Source: Deinococcus hopiensis KR-140
GTDB taxonomy: Bacteria > Deinococcota > Deinococci > Deinococcales > Deinococcaceae
NCBI GenBank assembly: GCA_943327755.2
Contig: CALPYF020000065.1
Location: forward strand, 1-14,644
DNA: 14,644 nucleotides
Direction: 5' to 3'
In this document: piece after piece, positions 7,938 through 14,644 of the stretch
How the letters are laid out: the number at the start of each line of letters is the position of its first letter
Numbering within the stretch: the first letter of the stretch is position 1
Translations under genes and position numbers: made by a program
The notes under the pieces: generated by a model
The model's database searches: none
Told to the model about the DNA's origin: nothing
What the model saw: the letters and a program-made list of their open reading frames with translations, nothing else

Positions 7938-9647
7938 CTAACTTTCTATCTGATGATCTGAGTGTTTCATAATCAGATACTGTTCTTCTTCAGTCACCCA
8001 GGGCAGCGGAACGCCGGACAGGAACGCCGTCATGGACTGACCGGTTGCCAACGCGGTCTGCACGTCACTGGTCCAGTCGACGGTCGGGTTCAGCTGGTAC
8101 GCGCCGCTGAGCGAGAGAACGCTCTCGTCCCAGCCAAGTGCATCCCGCAGTTTCCGGACGACGCGGGACACACGCTGCGCGGCCGTACGCGTCCCGCGCG
8201 GTTCCCCGTCCCGGATCACCTCAATCAGTTCGTCGGTTGTGAGGTCCCCATCAGCCAGCATCAGGGCGGCCAGCGTGGCGAGTTCCAGGTGGCCGAGACG
8301 GATGCGCCGCCCGTTGACCTGCACGCTCGGCACACCCAGCGCCCGCAGGTGCACCTGCGTCTGCTGGGGGCGCGGCAGGGATTCCGGGCGGTGCTCAGTG
8401 GCCAGCAGAGAGAACAACGGTCTGAAGGCGTGCGCCTCCTCACGGGTCCACAGTGCGCTGCGGCTCAGCGTGCCCAGCAGCGCCGCGGCCTGTTCAGGCT
8501 GCCCGGTCCGCCGCGCCAGTTCCGCCCGGACGATCACGGCCCGCTGCGCTTCCTCGCTGTCTAGCGGTCCGGTCCGCGCGAGGTGGTCTTCCACAGCCTG
8601 GACGTCGAGCACATCCAGACTGACGAGGGTCGCGGCGACGTCCACGTTCACCCACGATTGCCCGAAGTCGCGGTCGCTCTGTGTGGTGGTCGCGGCGCGG
8701 CGGAGCGTTTCAAGCGCCTGCATGTGCCGGCCCGCGAGCCGCTGCGTGTACCCCAGACCGCGCAGGACCTGCCGCAGGTCGTCGTCGTCCCCGCTGGCCC
8801 TGGCGGCCTGCTGGTATAGCGACTCGGCCCGCGCCCACTCGCCCAGGGCGCGGCGGGCGGCGGCTTGACCGGAGAGTGCCCGGCTGCGGTAGGTGGATTT
8901 CAGGCCCGCGACCTGCATGAAGTAATTCTCGGCTTCCGCGAAGCGGCCCAGGCGCAGGCAGACGACGCCCATATTGTTCAGGAGCATCGCCCGGTGCCCG
9001 GGCGATACCACCAGTTCCAGCGCGTCGGTGTAGGCCAGCATGGCGCCCGGTTCGTTCCCGGCGCGGCTGCGGAGCCCCCCCAGGTCCAATAGAACCATCC
9101 CGCGTGTCCAGCCCTCACTGACATTCAGCGCCTCGCGGAACGTCCCTTCCCAGTCACTATGGGGGTCCAGCCGGTTCAGGGCGAAGCCCTTCATCCGCAG
9201 CGCCAGTCCCAGTTCCCGGTTCGTCAGTCCGTCCCGGTCGTGCAGGGCTGTCTCGGCGGCCTGCAGGGCGCCCGCAAAGTCCTCCTGCTGCGTCAGCGCC
9301 CAGGCCAGATGCGCGAACAGGAATCCATCTTCGAGTTGATCTGCCTGGGCTTCCCGTACCAGGGTCACCACGTCGGCAGGCGTTCGCGCGTTCCCAGTCA
9401 GGCGAACCTTGAGCCGCAGCGCCTGCCGACTCAGGCAACCGGCCACACCTCGCGGCAACACCGCTGGGGCGCGCTCCTCGACGCACTCCAGGAGGGCGAG
9501 CAGCGCAGCAGCGTCCTGACCCTCGTTCAGGGCCCGCTCGAGGGTCAGAACTGCGTCGTCAAACCGACCTGCGTCCGCGAAGGCCAGAACGGACGCCTGC
9601 CACGCCTCCCACGGCACAGCAGTAGACGAACGTCGGGGGGAAGGCAC
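7938..9647 (-). CDS. TPR-repeat regulator with C-terminal OmpR/SARP-type winged-helix DNA-binding domain
   Basis: A 569-residue protein if started at the GTG at 9645-9647. Most of it (about residues 25-410) is TPR-like helical repeat, with units such as GRFDDAVLTLERAL, GRFAEAENYFMQVAGL, GEWARAESLYQQAAR and GRHMQALETLRRAA. Residues about 433-522 fit the OmpR/PhoB or SARP winged helix: a VQVNGRRIRL strand, LTTDELIEVIRD, RVSRVVRKLRDALG and a final GAYQLN wing. SARP/BTAD proteins usually carry the DNA-binding domain first; here it is last. TPR regulators often bind peptides or proteins. I chose the GTG because TANNNT (TAGGCT, 9655-9660) lies 7 nt upstream; a longer TTG-started frame would overlap the peptide gene and adds a compositionally odd Pro/Arg-rich stretch. 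GTG at 9615-9617 is an alternative. No membrane segment is seen. Confidence 0.85.
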   Translation of the reverse strand: MPSPRRSSTAVPWEAWQASVLAFADAGRFDDAVLTLERALNEGQDAAALLALLECVEERAPAVLPRGVAGCLSRQALRLKVRLTGNARTPADVVTLVREAQADQLEDGFLFAHLAWALTQQEDFAGALQAAETALHDRDGLTNRELGLALRMKGFALNRLDPHSDWEGTFREALNVSEGWTRGMVLLDLGGLRSRAGNEPGAMLAYTDALELVVSPGHRAMLLNNMGVVCLRLGRFAEAENYFMQVAGLKSTYRSRALSGQAAARRALGEWARAESLYQQAARASGDDDDLRQVLRGLGYTQRLAGRHMQALETLRRAATTTQSDRDFGQSWVNVDVAATLVSLDVLDVQAVEDHLARTGPLDSEEAQRAVIVRAELARRTGQPEQAAALLGTLSRSALWTREEAHAFRPLFSLLATEHRPESLPRPQQTQVHLRALGVPSVQVNGRRIRLGHLELATLAALMLADGDLTTDELIEVIRDGEPRGTRTAAQRVSRVVRKLRDALGWDESVLSLSGAYQLNPTVDWTSDVQTALATGQSMTAFLSGVPLPWVTEEEQYLIMKHSDHQIES

Positions 9648-9700
9648 GGGTGCCAGCCTAGCGCCAGGAGTGCGGCGCTGGAAGGACGAAGCCGTGCCTT
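9641..9700 (-). repeat. Inverted repeat flanking the putative promoter of the TPR regulator
   Basis: AAGGCACGG (9641-9649) and CCGTGCCTT (9692-9700) are perfect 9-bp inverted repeats, 51 bp apart centre to centre. Between them, AGCGCC (9660-9665) pairs with GGCGCT (9674-9679) around an 8-nt loop. The interval contains the TAGGCT -10 candidate (9655-9660), and the inner arm includes the GTG start. It could be a DNA operator of two half-sites looped around the promoter, or an RNA hairpin after the peptide gene that differentially reduces read-through. No T-tract follows, so it is not a classical terminator. Confidence 0.45.
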
Positions 9701-9708
9701 GGCGCGGG

Positions 9709-9894
9709 TCAGCCGGGACCGCCACCAGTCTTCGTGTCGTCACCGGCCAGGATGGCTGGGGCGGACGGGCGCGACACGCCCACCTGAGGATCAGGTGACT
9801 TGCTGAGCGGCAGGGTGGGCAGGACACCTGCCAGCACGGCGAAGGCAAGCGCGATCGACAGGGAAGTGCGGCGGACAGAGTGGAGATTAAGCAT
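9709..9894 (-). CDS. Small secreted peptide precursor upstream of the TPR regulator (candidate signalling peptide)
   Basis: An unrecognised 61-residue ORF. The ATG at 9892-9894 has AGGTGA 5 nt upstream (minus strand). The protein has a basic N-terminus (HSVRR), a hydrophobic stretch of about 17 residues (LSIALAFAVLAGVLPTLPL region, about 12-30) and a polar tail of about 30 residues rich in Pro, Gly, Ser and Asp that ends TKTGGGPG. This is the layout of a Sec-exported peptide precursor. It ends 61 bp before the TPR gene on the same strand. In Gram-positive RRNPP systems, such an exported peptide next to a TPR regulator is the pheromone of that receptor. That role is inferred here from gene order and architecture only. 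A single-pass membrane peptide is the alternative. A longer TTG start at 9939 was judged less likely. Confidence 0.65.
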   Translation of the reverse strand: MLNLHSVRRTSLSIALAFAVLAGVLPTLPLSKSPDPQVGVSRPSAPAILAGDDTKTGGGPG

Positions 9895-9950
9895 GTGGGT
9901 CACCTGGTGCGCCGACCGGTCAGGGTCTGCGCGGGACAAGAGCTCCCCCA

Positions 9951-9971
9951 GGCCCCCAGGTGATGGGGGCC
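9951..9971. repeat. Perfect 8-bp inverted repeat in the peptide-gene upstream region
   Basis: GGCCCCCA (9951-9958) and TGGGGGCC (9964-9971) are perfectly complementary around a 5-base loop. The element begins 57 bp upstream of the peptide ATG. No T-run follows on either strand, so a simple terminator is unlikely. It could be an operator or a 5' untranslated hairpin. Confidence 0.5.
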
Positions 9972-10186
9972 GCGCGTGACGGGCGTTCAGATGTGGGGAA
10001 GCGGGCGGATGAGACGTGGCGGCCGCGTCCGCTGTTGCGGACGATCACGTTCTGAAAAACGCCCACTGGGACGCTTTCAATCGGTGATGCGCGCAGCTTG
10101 AGGCGTGGTCGCGTCCAAACGTGACGCCCAGTTCACACCCGGTTCATTCGTCCGCACCTGCGGTCCCGGCGTGCCCACTCAGGTCG

Positions 10187-10192
10187 TACCCT
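10187..10192 (+). promoter_or_regulatory. Candidate leaderless -10 element of cas3
   Basis: TACCCT fits TANNNT and ends 6 nt before the cas3 ATG at 10199, a spacing that would start the mRNA at or near the start codon. No convincing -35 is present. The same arrangement (TANNNT plus 6-7 nt plus start codon, no -35) occurs at the WYL and TPR genes, which strengthens all three calls. Confidence 0.45.
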
Positions 10193-10198
10193 CCGGGC

Positions 10199-13081
10199 AT
10201 GACCCCACCTCTTCCGCCCCCCCATAGCCCCAGTGCCGCTGTTCAAGTCCTGTGGGCCAAGAGCGGTCAGAAATCCGAAGGTGAGGGCTGGCTGCCGGTC
10301 CTGCATCACCTGCTGGATGTGGGCGCCTGTGCGGCCGCCATCCTGGAACGCGAGCCGGCCTCCACCCGAGATTTGTTGGCCAGTGACCTGGGCGTCCCAG
10401 ACACGGATCTCGCCGTGCGCTGGACCTGCGCCCTGGCGGCCCTGCACGACCTCGGTAAAGCCAGCCCCGCCTTCCAGCACAAGGCCGAGGTGCTGGCCGC
10501 ACGCGTCTGGAAGGTGCTGCCCTGGCAGGACTACGCCAAGAACACGCCTCACGGGCTGGTCACGCAGAAACTCCTGCCACCCCTGCTCGAAGCGCGCGGC
10601 TGGGACTCCGGTGTGGCACGCCGCGCCGCCCAGGCGATCGGTTGCCACCACGGTCAGCGGGAGGACACCCCCCGCGCCCCCGACCGGGGCACCGGAAGTG
10701 AATGGCACGCCGTTCAGGACGAACTCGTGACCCTGGTTCTGACCGCATTCGGGTTGCACGACGCCCCAGCCCCCTCAGCCACCACGTTCACCGGCGGGGC
10801 ATTCATGCGCCTGGCTGGACTGACGAGCTTCGCCGACTGGGTCGGAAGTTCCTTCCCGCTGGACGGCGAACCCACCCCGCTGCCCTTCACCGACCCAGCC
10901 GCCTACCTGTCCCAAGCAACCGCTCGGGCCCGTGCCGCCCTGGACGGGATCGGTTGGACCGTGCGTGCACCTCTTGCGCCCAATCCCGCCCCTATCGACG
11001 AGACCTTCGACTTCATCCCGAACTTCAGGGCCCGGCCCCTCCAGACCCTACTGGCCGACCTTTTGAATACCCCGGACGCCCGCCCAGCCCTGATCCTGGT
11101 CGAGGCACCCATGGGCGAAGGGAAGACCGAGGCGGCCCTGTACGCGCACCTACAACTCCAGAACGCCACCGGACACCGCGGGCTGTACGTCGCGCTGCCT
11201 ACCCAGGCGACGGGGAACGCCATGTACGGCCGCCTGCGGACCTTCCTGGGCCATCAGGCCGCCCGTCGCCCGGAGCAGACTCCAGTCACCGTGGACCTGC
11301 AACTCCTGCACGGTGGGTCCGCCCTGAACGACACCTACCAGAACGACCTGGCCCGCACCCGCAGCGCGCAGCAACAGACCATCCAGCTGACACCCAACAC
11401 GGCCAGGGACGCCGCCGACACCGTCCGCGCCGGCGAGTGGTTCAGTCACCGTAAACGCGCCCTGCTCAGCGAGTACGGCGTCGGCACCGTCGACCAGGCC
11501 CTGCTGGGCGTCCTGAACGTCAACCATCAGTTCGTCCGCCTGTGGGGCCTCGGGAACCGCGTCGTCGTTCTGGACGAGGTTCACGCGTACGACACGTACA
11601 CCACCCAGCTCATCCATGCGCTCGTTCGCTGGATGCACGCCCTGAATTCCAGCGTGATCATCATGAGTGCCACCTTGCCCGCTCAGACCCGGCAGGATCT
11701 CCTGAACGCCTGGGACGTCATGCCCGACCCCGCACCCACATACCCCCGCCTGACCGTCGCCCGCACCGGTGATCCCGCCCCCACTTCCCGGCACATTCCT
11801 GGCCCACGCCGCACCCAGACCATCACCCTGCGCGCGACTGACCCGGCCCCTGACGCCCTGGCCACGCAGGCCGTTACGCTCGCCGAAGCAGGCGGCACCG
11901 TCACCGTCATCGTCAACACCGTCCAGCGCGCCCAGGACATCTTCAAGGCCGTCCGGGAGCAACTCGGCCCCCGCTTCCAGAGCATGTGCAAGGGCAGCAA
12001 GCACCCAGAGAGGATCGGCGTGCATCTCTACCACGCCCGCTACCCTGCAGATGACCGCGCCGAGCGGGAAGAACGTGTCCTGCGGTACCTCGGTAAGCAA
12101 CCCGCTACCCACCTCAGGAACGGCGAGTCGCACACCGCCGACGTGCGCCCCGAACGGTTCATCCTGATTGCCACGCAGGTTGCCGAACAGAGCCTCGACT
12201 TCGACACGGACGTCATGATCACAGATCTGGCCCCCGTCGATCTGCTCCTCCAGCGCGCCGGGCGCCTCCACCGACATGAAGGCAACACCGGCCGGCGCGG
12301 AGGTCACGAGACCCCAACGCTGTACGTGTCTGGCTTACACGACTGGCCTGAGGACGCCCTCAGCGAGCACCACTGGAAGTATGTGTACGCTCCCGCCCTG
12401 ATGTACCGCACCTGGCACGCCTTACAGAACCGCGCCCACCTCACCCTCCCGGACGACCTCGATTCCCTCGTTCAGCGCGTCTACGACCCGAGCACGCCCA
12501 TCTTGGAAGGTCTGGATGAGCAGCAGCAGGCTACCCTCGGCAAAGCCGACCACCACCTCAAACAGCAGCGGCGTAACCAGACGTCACTGGGCGGACAGGC
12601 CCACATCGGGCAACCCAATACTTTCCTCGACCTGCCTTTGCAGCCCAGCCTTGGCGACGCTGACGGCGAACCGGCCCACGACGATACGAACGCTGCGACA
12701 GACGACCTGGCCGCTGAGACACCCCATTTCGGCACCCGCCTCGGCGACGAGAGCCTGCGCATCGTGCCCATCCACCGCAACGGCGCCGACTTCCTCGACC
12801 CGAGAGGTCAGACTGCCGCGCAGATCACCACCCTCCTGAAGAACGACTGGGACGCCGCCCGCGCGATTTACAGACGCAGCCTTCAGGTGTCCCGCCATGA
12901 CCTCATCCGGCATTACCGAGACCATCCCACCCGGCGGGGCACCGAACATATCGGCTGGGCTGCCCATCCGCTCCTCCGCGACGCCGAACCTCTGATCCTG
13001 ACCGCAAACCAGACTGTGGTTGGTAGGACTCGCGTTACTCTCGACGCCGAACTCGGTCTGACTTATGAACGCATAGAATGA
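10199..13081 (+). CDS. cas3: Cas3, HD nuclease and superfamily 2 helicase of type I-E
   Basis: Cas3 is recruited by Cascade to nick, unwind and degrade target DNA. The 960-residue protein has an N-terminal HD nuclease domain with H37, H83-D84 (ALHDLGK), H118, H150-H151 (GCHHGQ) and D213 (FADWVG), all expected metal ligands. The helicase follows: Walker A EAPMGEGKT (302-310), DEVH box (459-462), SAT motif (490-492), motif V ATQVAEQSLD (658-667) and motif VI QRAGRLHRH (685-693). A C-terminal domain completes it; its linker around residues 780-860 is low in complexity. It looks full-length and intact. I chose ATG 10199 over a GTG at 10121 because a TANNNT -10 lies 6 nt upstream. It is transcribed divergently from the cas operon, and a leader and array 2 follow on the same strand. 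Confidence 0.97.
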   Translation: MTPPLPPPHSPSAAVQVLWAKSGQKSEGEGWLPVLHHLLDVGACAAAILEREPASTRDLLASDLGVPDTDLAVRWTCALAALHDLGKASPAFQHKAEVLAARVWKVLPWQDYAKNTPHGLVTQKLLPPLLEARGWDSGVARRAAQAIGCHHGQREDTPRAPDRGTGSEWHAVQDELVTLVLTAFGLHDAPAPSATTFTGGAFMRLAGLTSFADWVGSSFPLDGEPTPLPFTDPAAYLSQATARARAALDGIGWTVRAPLAPNPAPIDETFDFIPNFRARPLQTLLADLLNTPDARPALILVEAPMGEGKTEAALYAHLQLQNATGHRGLYVALPTQATGNAMYGRLRTFLGHQAARRPEQTPVTVDLQLLHGGSALNDTYQNDLARTRSAQQQTIQLTPNTARDAADTVRAGEWFSHRKRALLSEYGVGTVDQALLGVLNVNHQFVRLWGLGNRVVVLDEVHAYDTYTTQLIHALVRWMHALNSSVIIMSATLPAQTRQDLLNAWDVMPDPAPTYPRLTVARTGDPAPTSRHIPGPRRTQTITLRATDPAPDALATQAVTLAEAGGTVTVIVNTVQRAQDIFKAVREQLGPRFQSMCKGSKHPERIGVHLYHARYPADDRAEREERVLRYLGKQPATHLRNGESHTADVRPERFILIATQVAEQSLDFDTDVMITDLAPVDLLLQRAGRLHRHEGNTGRRGGHETPTLYVSGLHDWPEDALSEHHWKYVYAPALMYRTWHALQNRAHLTLPDDLDSLVQRVYDPSTPILEGLDEQQQATLGKADHHLKQQRRNQTSLGGQAHIGQPNTFLDLPLQPSLGDADGEPAHDDTNAATDDLAAETPHFGTRLGDESLRIVPIHRNGADFLDPRGQTAAQITTLLKNDWDAARAIYRRSLQVSRHDLIRHYRDHPTRRGTEHIGWAAHPLLRDAEPLILTANQTVVGRTRVTLDAELGLTYERIE

Positions 13082-13184
13082 CCGTAGGCGTCAGCCTGCG
13101 CTGCATGAAAATGTGAGCTGGATCTATGGGTATGGAGGACACCTTCCACCATCTACTGGCCTCTTGAGACCGTGTTTCTGAAGT
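13082..13184 (+). promoter_or_regulatory. Leader of CRISPR array 2
   Basis: This 103-bp stretch lies between the cas3 stop and the first repeat. Its last 14 bp (13171-13184, CGTGTTTCTGAAGT) are identical to the leader end of array 1. GACACCTTC at 13138-13146 matches the -47 to -39 block of that leader with one mismatch. The rest differs. The conserved blocks suggest that one Cas1-Cas2 machinery serves both arrays. I see no confident promoter; the array may be transcribed from here or by read-through from cas3. Confidence 0.8.
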
Positions 13185-14495
13185 GAGTTCCCCACGCCTG
13201 TGGGGATGGCCCGCACTGGGATAGCCGGGGATGGACGTTGAATCGGAGTTCCCCACGCCTGTGGGGATGGCCCGCAGTGGTTGGGCCTATGGCGCGGCCT
13301 CAATATGAGTTCCCCACGCCTGTGGGGATGGCCCGTCGTCGGGTGACACGGCGTTCAGTTTTTCGAGGAGTTCCCCACGCCTGTGGGGATGGCCCGGAGC
13401 TGACCATGCGTGAACTGACCCCCGACCTGAGTTCCCCACGCCTGTGGGGATGGCCCGCACTATCGCGACACGCTGCGCGCCGTCGCTGAGAGTTCCCCAC
13501 GCCTGTGGGGATGGCCCGCTCCCCAAACAGAGCGTGAGAGGCGACGTCAAGAGTTCCCCACGCCTGTGGGGATGGCCCGTAATTCCTTTCTCGGCCATGT
13601 TTGACATGGTGGAGTTCCCCACGCCTGTGGGGATGGCCCGGGCTCGCCTCCGCTGAGCGGAACCTGAACACCGAGTTCCCCACGCCTGTGGGGATGGCCC
13701 GTTCCACGTCAGGGGCGTACTGCCCGGCGTGGCGAGTTCCCCACGCCTGTGGGGATGGCCCGAGGAACAGCACGAATAGCACGCCCGCCACGATGAGTTC
13801 CCCACGCCTGTGGGGATGGCCCGTCGGGCAGGCGGTCACTCGCCTGGTCGCCCGCGAGTTCCCCACGCCTGTGGGGATGGCCCGAAATTCATGCCCGGTC
13901 TGCTGCTCGTCGGCTCGAGTTCCCCACGCCTGTGGGGATGGCCCGTCGCTCACGACGGGCTCCTTTCGGCGCGCAGGGAGTTCCCCACGCCTGTGGGGAT
14001 GGCCCGTCCAGGGCGCGCCAGCGGTGGCGGATGGTGTGGAGTTCCCCACGCCTGTGGGGATGGCCCGGGTGTGCCACTGCGGAAAATACCGGACTAGGGG
14101 AGTTCCCCACGCCTGTGGGGATGGCCCGTGCGGCACATGCCAGCGTCAAGAGGCTCGGGGGAGTTCCCCACGCCTGTGGGGATGGCCCGAATGGCGTGTA
14201 GCAGCGAAACGCCGGGGTTTCGAGTTCCCCACGCCTGTGGGGATGGCCCGGCGGTCAGGCCGGGGCGGTCAGCCTTGCGTCCGAGTTCCCCACGCCTGTG
14301 GGGATGGCCCGCCACGTTCGGGTTCGGCGCGTCGAACCGTGGCGAGTTCCCCACGCCTGTGGGGATGGCCCGTGGGCCAAAATGTTACGCCCGGCAGGAT
14401 GCTGGAGTTCCCCACGCCTGTGGGGATGGCCCGACGTCAACCGCGATTCACCTCGCGGGGCACCTGGAGTTCCCCACGCCTGTGGGGATGGCCCG
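13185..14495 (+). CRISPR. CRISPR array 2, type I-E, 22 repeats and 21 spacers
   Basis: The 29-bp repeat is identical to array 1 and reads GAGTTCCCC to ATGGCCCG on the plus strand. Repeats start every 61 bp from 13185 to 14405, and the last starts at 14467 after a 33-bp spacer (14434-14466). The other 20 spacers are 32 bp. The leader end is at 13185, beside cas3. All repeats look identical, including the leader-distal one, which in many arrays is degenerate. Notable spacers: 13946-13977 (Shine-Dalgarno plus GTG on the minus strand), 14312-14343 (self-complementary), 13763-13794 (minus strand would encode the hydrophobic IVAGVLFVLFL) and 14251-14282 (contains GCGGTCAG twice). No spacer was recognised as matching another part of this window by eye. 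Confidence 0.99.
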
Positions 14496-14554
14496 CGCGT
14501 GCCAGTGGGGTACTCACAGCGGTTTCCAGAGGCGTTGAAGGAGTAATGTGATCC
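14496..14554. other. Trailer of array 2 and junction to the IS element
   Basis: These 59 bp between the last repeat and the transposase ATG contain no recognisable repeat remnant. They should hold the end of an IS630-like element, which inserts at TA; a TA occurs at 14516-14517 and again at 14544-14545. AAGGAG at 14538-14543 is a possible Shine-Dalgarno for the transposase, 11 nt before its ATG. The exact terminal inverted repeat cannot be defined without the other end. Confidence 0.4.
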
Positions 14555-14644
14555 ATGCGCGGGTACAGCCTTGACCTTCGACAACGGATCGTCCACGCCG
14601 TACAAGAGGGCATGAGCCAGGCGGACGTTGCTCGACAATTCCAA
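14555..14644 (+). mobile_element. IS630-family transposase, N-terminal part, cut by the window end
   Basis: Thirty codons are visible from the ATG at 14555. The reading MRGYSLDLRQRIV followed by EGMSQADVARQF is typical of the N-terminal helix-turn-helix of IS630-family (Tc1/mariner-like) transposases, which bind the element ends before cut-and-paste at TA sites. It lies at the leader-distal end of array 2, on the same strand. An in-frame TGA at 14549-14551 fixes this ATG as the earliest possible start. Whether the gene is complete cannot be seen. Assignment rests on a short stretch, so another IS630-like helix-turn-helix protein is possible. Confidence 0.7.

Larger units (their letters stand above)
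9895..10198. other. Divergent intergenic control region between the peptide gene and cas3
   Basis: These 304 bp contain no convincing gene. They contain the 8-bp hairpin at 9951-9971 and a second 7-bp hairpin (CGTCCGC and GCGGACG, 10026-10043, loop TGTT). Two GTTCA direct repeats lie 11 bp apart (10131-10135 and 10142-10146), and the cas3 -10 candidate is at 10187-10192. For the minus-strand peptide gene the only -35/-10 pair I see is weak: TTGAAA (10075-10080), 17 nt, TTTCAG. Notably, there is no TA dinucleotide between 9895 and about 10100, so a TANNNT -10 for the peptide gene is absent. Confidence 0.6.

Noticed and set aside
9648..9848. TTG-started N-terminal extension of the TPR protein
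   Set aside because: It overlaps the peptide gene, reads as a shadow (Pro/Arg/Ser-rich) and has no better start signal than the GTG at 9645-9647.
10121..10198. GTG-started N-terminal extension of Cas3
   Set aside because: It would place the -10 candidate inside the gene and add 26 residues not expected in Cas3; with ATG 10199 the HD residues fall at positions usual for the family.
11150..12307. 385-codon open frame antisense to cas3
   Set aside because: It lies wholly inside the cas3 helicase coding region, is explained by GC-rich codon bias and resembles no known domain.
13580..13611. Spacers with 6-bp inverted repeats (for example CCATGT-TTG-ACATGG here, and CAGGCG/CGCCTG in 13824-13855)
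   Set aside because: Arms of this length are expected in a few of 32 GC-rich spacers by chance; only the terminator spacer and 14312-14343 stand out.
13238..14644. Long open frames across array 2 on both strands
   Set aside because: Same artefact of the 61-bp repeat-spacer period; the DNA is clearly a CRISPR array.

Overview
The window holds a complete type I-E (Cascade) CRISPR-Cas locus from a GC-rich bacterium. The protein families, the GC content and several TANNNT -10 elements placed 6-7 nt before a start codon (leaderless style) suggest Deinococcus or a close relative. The genus is an inference; no rRNA or housekeeping gene is present to confirm it.

Layout. On the minus strand, read right to left: a small secreted-peptide gene (9709-9894), a TPR protein with a C-terminal OmpR/SARP-type winged helix (7938-9647), a WYL-domain regulator (6865-7884), then cse1, cse2, cas7e, cas5e, cas6e, cas1 and cas2. 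Each cas gene overlaps the next by 4 nt (ATGA or GTGA). A leader (699-766) and CRISPR array 1 (1-698, continuing out of the window) follow. Divergently, on the plus strand, cas3 (10199-13081) is followed by its own leader (13082-13184), CRISPR array 2 (13185-14495, 22 perfect repeats) and the start of an IS630-like transposase (14555 to the window end). The two arrays share one 29-bp repeat and point away from each other, so they bracket the locus.

How the parts work together. Cas1-Cas2 add spacers at the leader-repeat junctions. Array transcripts are cut by Cas6e in the repeat hairpin. Cse1, Cse2, Cas7e, Cas5e and Cas6e form Cascade around the crRNA, and the HD-helicase Cas3 is recruited to degrade the target. 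The unusual part is the control region between cas3 and the cas operon. The WYL gene has a leaderless promoter with no -35 box. Two GACAG repeats lie 11 bp apart and end 8 bp upstream of the -10, the geometry of OmpR/SARP-type activator sites. The adjacent gene encodes a TPR receptor-like protein with that class of DNA-binding domain, and it is preceded by a gene for a 61-residue peptide with an export signal. I propose a peptide-sensing module that controls this CRISPR-Cas system; this is inference, not demonstrated.

Some spacers also look like phage control sites: one is a complete intrinsic terminator, three span a Shine-Dalgarno plus start codon, and one is strongly self-complementary.
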